A DNA stretch of 11,022 nucleotides, taken from the NCBI GenBank assembly GCA_000934385.1, contig KN880915.1, positions 1 through 11,022 on the forward strand, given 5' to 3'. Source of the stretch: Cylindrobasidium torrendii FP15055 ss-10 (Eukaryota > Basidiomycota > Agaricomycetes > Agaricales > Physalacriaceae). Position numbers and translations under genes: made by a program. Position 1 is the stretch's first letter. The number at the start of each line of letters is the position of its first letter. Under the pieces are notes generated by a model. It was not told the DNA's origin. It saw only the letters and a list, made by a program, of their open reading frames with translations, and ran no database searches. Below, one piece after another: positions 8,718 through 11,022 of the stretch.

Positions 8718-8921
8718 GCTTTGTTAAGCTCTATACAATGTTAGATATGATCATAAATAACAGGCAAGAGTGTACTTCGAATCCGTGAACCAGTGGTGAT
8801 GGGAGACAAACAGGTTACATGTATATACCTTAAACGTCTATCGACCATGTTCTACGTTTTCTTACGAGTTTTATTCCCAGCGGGAAATTGCACATTTTTG
8901 GGGGAATAGTGGACTCGCAAT
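8718..8921. promoter_or_regulatory. Divergent intergenic region between the 199-aa gene and the next gene
   Basis: About 204 bp of AT-richer DNA separate the minus-strand start at 8717 from the plus-strand gene. It must contain the promoter of the 199-aa gene and probably the first exon or promoter of the plus gene. A frame without ATG is open at 8834-8973 and ends at a GTATGT donor. No named regulatory site was recognised. Confidence 0.35.
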
Positions 8922-9697
8922 ATGATTCTCATGTATATGGAGCTATTTCGGACGCTTCAGAAGGACGGGCAAGGTATGTATTGTCAGATACAAGGCGCAG
9001 AACAGGTAGGTGATCGGCGGCTGTTATTCATGATCAGTACTTCCTTGACCTTCACCGCCATGACGGGTCAAGTCCTCTGGAAGCTCTCGCACACTGAACC
9101 GCTCGACAGACCCGAGCCACGGGCACAGAGGTGAGAGACCTATCCTCATCTTGCTCTAATGTCGTGGTTCTCAACGCACGACAGGATCCTGCGCCAATTT
9201 ATGCAGCAGCCACAGAGTATCGTGGACAGGGCTGAGTTCAAACAAAGCTTGGGTGTCTTTCTCAATTTGAGGGACGCCAATTTTCTCTTTGGACGCCTAG
9301 CCGAGTGTCGCATTACCACCAAGCGCAAAATGCTTGTTCTTGCCTTACTCTACGGTCAGGATGATGACCACCAGGCGTTAATTCGTCTGGCGCTTGGGCT
9401 ACCTGAGGAATCACGCAACTGGAGAGTCCTCGGGTATATATTTCGCCAACTGCTGAAGGCAGAAGTCCTCAGAGTTCAACCAGATTACGGTGATGGTGCG
9501 TGCTCAAAGTTAAGCGGTTCGAGTGCTTGCTCATGGCTTTCTTAGATGCAGGAAAGAGGGGCATCATAGAACGTGCCGCATACGTTCGACCTCGTCTCAA
9601 TGCAGTATGGGAGAGGATCACCGAGCCTGAAAGAGAGGATGGGGAGGGCCCCATTGACGAAGCTATATGGCGGATTTATGCATTCCATCGCAAGTGA
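8922..9697 (+). CDS. Conserved-looking hypothetical protein, about 223 aa; 5' end unresolved
   Basis: The 3' part is secure. Exon 9185-9495 and exon 9546-9697 flank a 50-nt intron (GTGCGT...TTAG). A 54-nt intron (9131-9184, GTGAGA...CGACAG) joins them in phase to upstream coding sequence encoding TGQVLWKLSHTEPLDRPEPR. The protein then reads as a compact helical domain (RILRQFMQQPQSIVDRAEF, FLFGRLAECRITTKRKMLVLA, ALGLPEESRNWRVLGYIFRQL) and ends PIDEAIWRIYAFHRK. The 5' end has two readings. An unspliced frame from ATG 8922 gives 223 aa but a Met-rich N-terminus. A 64-nt intron (8974-9037, GTATGT...TCAG) links instead to the open frame 8834-8973, which has no ATG and would need another exon. I find the second reading more protein-like. 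The domain is not recognised. Confidence 0.6.
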
Positions 9698-10143
9698 GCG
9701 CGTCTCGAGGACGACACGTCTCCCGTATCACGCTCGTTGCCTCATCATAACACACATCCTATACCCTACTTGCGAACTCTACATAACTATTTGCGCTTAT
9801 ACATCGCCCGCCCGACCCCACTCACTCCCATTGCATACGAGGCTCTCGACCAGACTTTGGCTCGGATTCGAGCGGAACTTACAGGCCAGAGCACATGAGT
9901 CTAGCGCGTTTGTCGTTTGGCAGACCAATTGCTACGTTGGACATAGGGTCCGTGGCAAATCTGTAGCAGCCGCAGTGGTGCCTCAGGAATTTGCAAAAGC
10001 CACATCTATCTTAAGTGCCCGCGTGCGTGGTTATAAAGAGTTATATTTGTTTAAAGCTGAGTTCGAACCAGGTTGGAACTGCGATACGAGGAGCGATAGG
10101 CTCATAAGGAATTACGCCTCAGCATTATGATTTATCGGACCTT
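9698..10143. other. Intergenic region, no convincing gene
   Basis: A long frame crosses it (9573-10130), but its first half overlaps the last exon of the preceding gene in a different frame, and the rest has no motif or codon bias. It likely carries the 3' UTR of that gene. No repeat or RNA fold was noticed. Confidence 0.5.
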
Positions 10144-10783
10144 ATGATGAGATCACGCGTAGAGGCCGGACCAGATCACGTGTTGATGTGCTTCGGTTGT
10201 CTCCCTGCCATCACAACGCCGTGCGCTCGCCGCTCGCCCTTTTATCCACGCGCAGGATGCTTGAGATCGCAACGCTCCAGGGTACCATGGGAAAACTCAC
10301 TCCTGGATAGCCCTATTAACTATGAGGAGGTTTGCTGCCTTTGCCCCGACTGCAAAAACTGGCTCTAACGCGCTCGTCCACAGATGAAGACGCGAATTGG
10401 CTCTGTCCTGGCCTTCTGGGAGGAATTCTCAGTGGCCCGTGTGGCCCTGGTCCGTGCTTGGCCTTTACTTCTGCTGGTGTCGGACGACATATTGGACCAC
10501 GCCCATGGAAACAGCCGGACGTTCCCCGTACGCATCCAAGTACCTGGCAAGGACGACGACTTCTCGATACCTTCTGGAGTGTTTGCCTCAGGATAGCCCC
10601 ACCCAGGACAGGACATTGGAGCAGTGTCTGCGCGCTTCGGAAATCGCAACGCTTACGACCGACTTTCGAGACACGGCAGTTGCAGCGGAGGGACACTGTC
10701 TGCCACTGACTCTGCATGGTCACTTCCCGCTCATTGCTGGAAGGGTGGAGAGGATGGGAACATACCATAGCGGTGCGCCATAG
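10144..10783 (+). CDS. Weak gene model, hypothetical 177-aa protein, three exons
   Basis: A model with exons 10144-10329, 10384-10539 and 10592-10783 keeps phase 0 at both joins and ends at TAG. The first intron (54 nt) has a strong CTCTAAC branch site and a CCACAG acceptor but a weak GTTTGC donor. The second (52 nt) has a GTACCT donor and a CCTCAG acceptor. The middle exon has the most protein-like segment (IGSVLAFWEEFSVARVALVR, then PLLLLVSDDILDHAHGN). The first exon before about residue 45 looks poor, so the true start may be an exon beginning after the CGCGCAG at 10249-10255. Reading exon 2 without splicing gives an in-frame TAG at 10594. No domain is recognised. It could be a decayed gene. 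Confidence 0.3.
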
Positions 10784-10911
10784 CGAACTTTTTTGATATG
10801 TCTCTAATCCAGCATCGGCAGCTACGTTCGGGCTCTAGGCACGCAGGCTACACGCCAATTATTTCGACTACTCGAGGTTCGACGGCACAGTTCCCTCAGG
10901 AACTTGACCTC

Positions 10912-10966
10912 CGCTGATACGCTGTGTTTGTACACACGCGTTGAACCACCGAGATTTTGCGATTTT
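10912..10966 (-). repeat. Right terminal inverted repeat (55 bp)
   Basis: It is an exact reverse complement of bases 1-55. The inner edge is sharp: C10911 no longer pairs with T56. About 56 bases of unrelated sequence follow to the window end, either flanking DNA or sequence whose left partner is outside the window. The TGA at 10915-10917 mirrors the TGA at 52-50 in the left copy. Confidence 0.95.
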
Positions 10967-11022
10967 TAGAACTACGAATCATAACGAACGAACTAGAACT
11001 AAGATACAACGGACTTGCTATA

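Larger units (their letters stand above)
1..10966. mobile_element. Candidate large unit bounded by 55-bp terminal inverted repeats
   Basis: Bases 1-55 and 10912-10966 are perfect reverse complements, and they enclose seven gene-like regions, a transposase remnant, a minisatellite and a tRNA-like sequence. Long perfect inverted repeats at the ends of a gene-bearing segment are the usual mark of a DNA transposon or a non-autonomous cargo-carrying relative. No intact DDE, Helitron or tyrosine-recombinase gene is visible inside. The only transposase sequence is a C-terminal Plavaka piece far from either end. The left end coincides with the window start, so the outer edge and target-site duplication are unseen. 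Alternatives are an inverted segmental duplication or an assembly fold-back. The repeat itself is certain; mobility is inference. Confidence 0.4.

Noticed and set aside
9573..10130. 185-codon plus-strand frame
   Set aside because: Its first third overlaps the secure last exon of the preceding gene out of frame, and the remainder has no motif or codon preference.
10177..10182. Second CACGTG as a promoter element
   Set aside because: It lies inside a weak gene model with no clear start site nearby. A 6-bp motif alone is expected by chance in 11 kb.
1..10966. KDZ, Helitron or Starship-type (tyrosine recombinase) element
   Set aside because: No cysteine-cluster transposase, helicase or recombinase motifs were seen in any frame. 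The only transposase sequence is the Plavaka C-terminus.

Overview
The window looks like nuclear DNA of a basidiomycete fungus, most likely an agaricomycete. The genes are broken by very short GT...AG introns, mostly 46-54 nt (two candidates of 64 and 68 nt), several with CTAAC/CTGAC-like branch sites. Two further signs are a fragment of a Plavaka-type transposase and several protein types that I recall only from agaricomycete genomes. There are no bacterial operon or Shine-Dalgarno features. All gene models below were assembled by hand from splice signals and phase; none was checked by alignment.

The whole window is framed by a perfect 55-bp inverted repeat: bases 1-55 and 10912-10966 are exact reverse complements. 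This makes the roughly 11-kb interval a candidate large terminal-inverted-repeat unit. No complete transposase was found inside it. The left repeat sits at the window edge, so the true outer boundary and any target-site duplication cannot be seen.

Layout, left to right. (1) A short two-exon gene on the minus strand (421-50) runs outward and stops inside the left repeat, so it looks cut off by the repeat. (2) A 5'-truncated Plavaka transposase C-terminus lies on the minus strand (1641-808). (3) A non-coding repeat district follows: palindromes at about 1621-1710, a 142-bp-period minisatellite at about 1845-2468, and a tRNA-like cloverleaf with a T5 run at 2620-2694. (4) A compact five-gene block occupies 2866-9697. 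It holds a 926-aa HMG-box-like protein (minus, five exons), a divergent 266-aa protein (plus, four exons), a 267-aa protein with two RNase H1 N-terminal-like modules (plus, four exons), a convergent 199-aa basic MGRP-type protein (minus, three exons), and a divergent conserved-looking protein of about 223 aa whose 5' end is unresolved (plus). (5) The right flank, 9698-10911, is mostly non-coding apart from one weak 177-aa gene model.

No metabolic pathway is apparent. The block reads as lineage-specific accessory genes with nucleic-acid-binding features, packed at 39-204 bp spacing. The main open question is whether the 55-bp repeats mark a mobile unit that carries this block, a segmental inverted duplication, or an assembly artefact.
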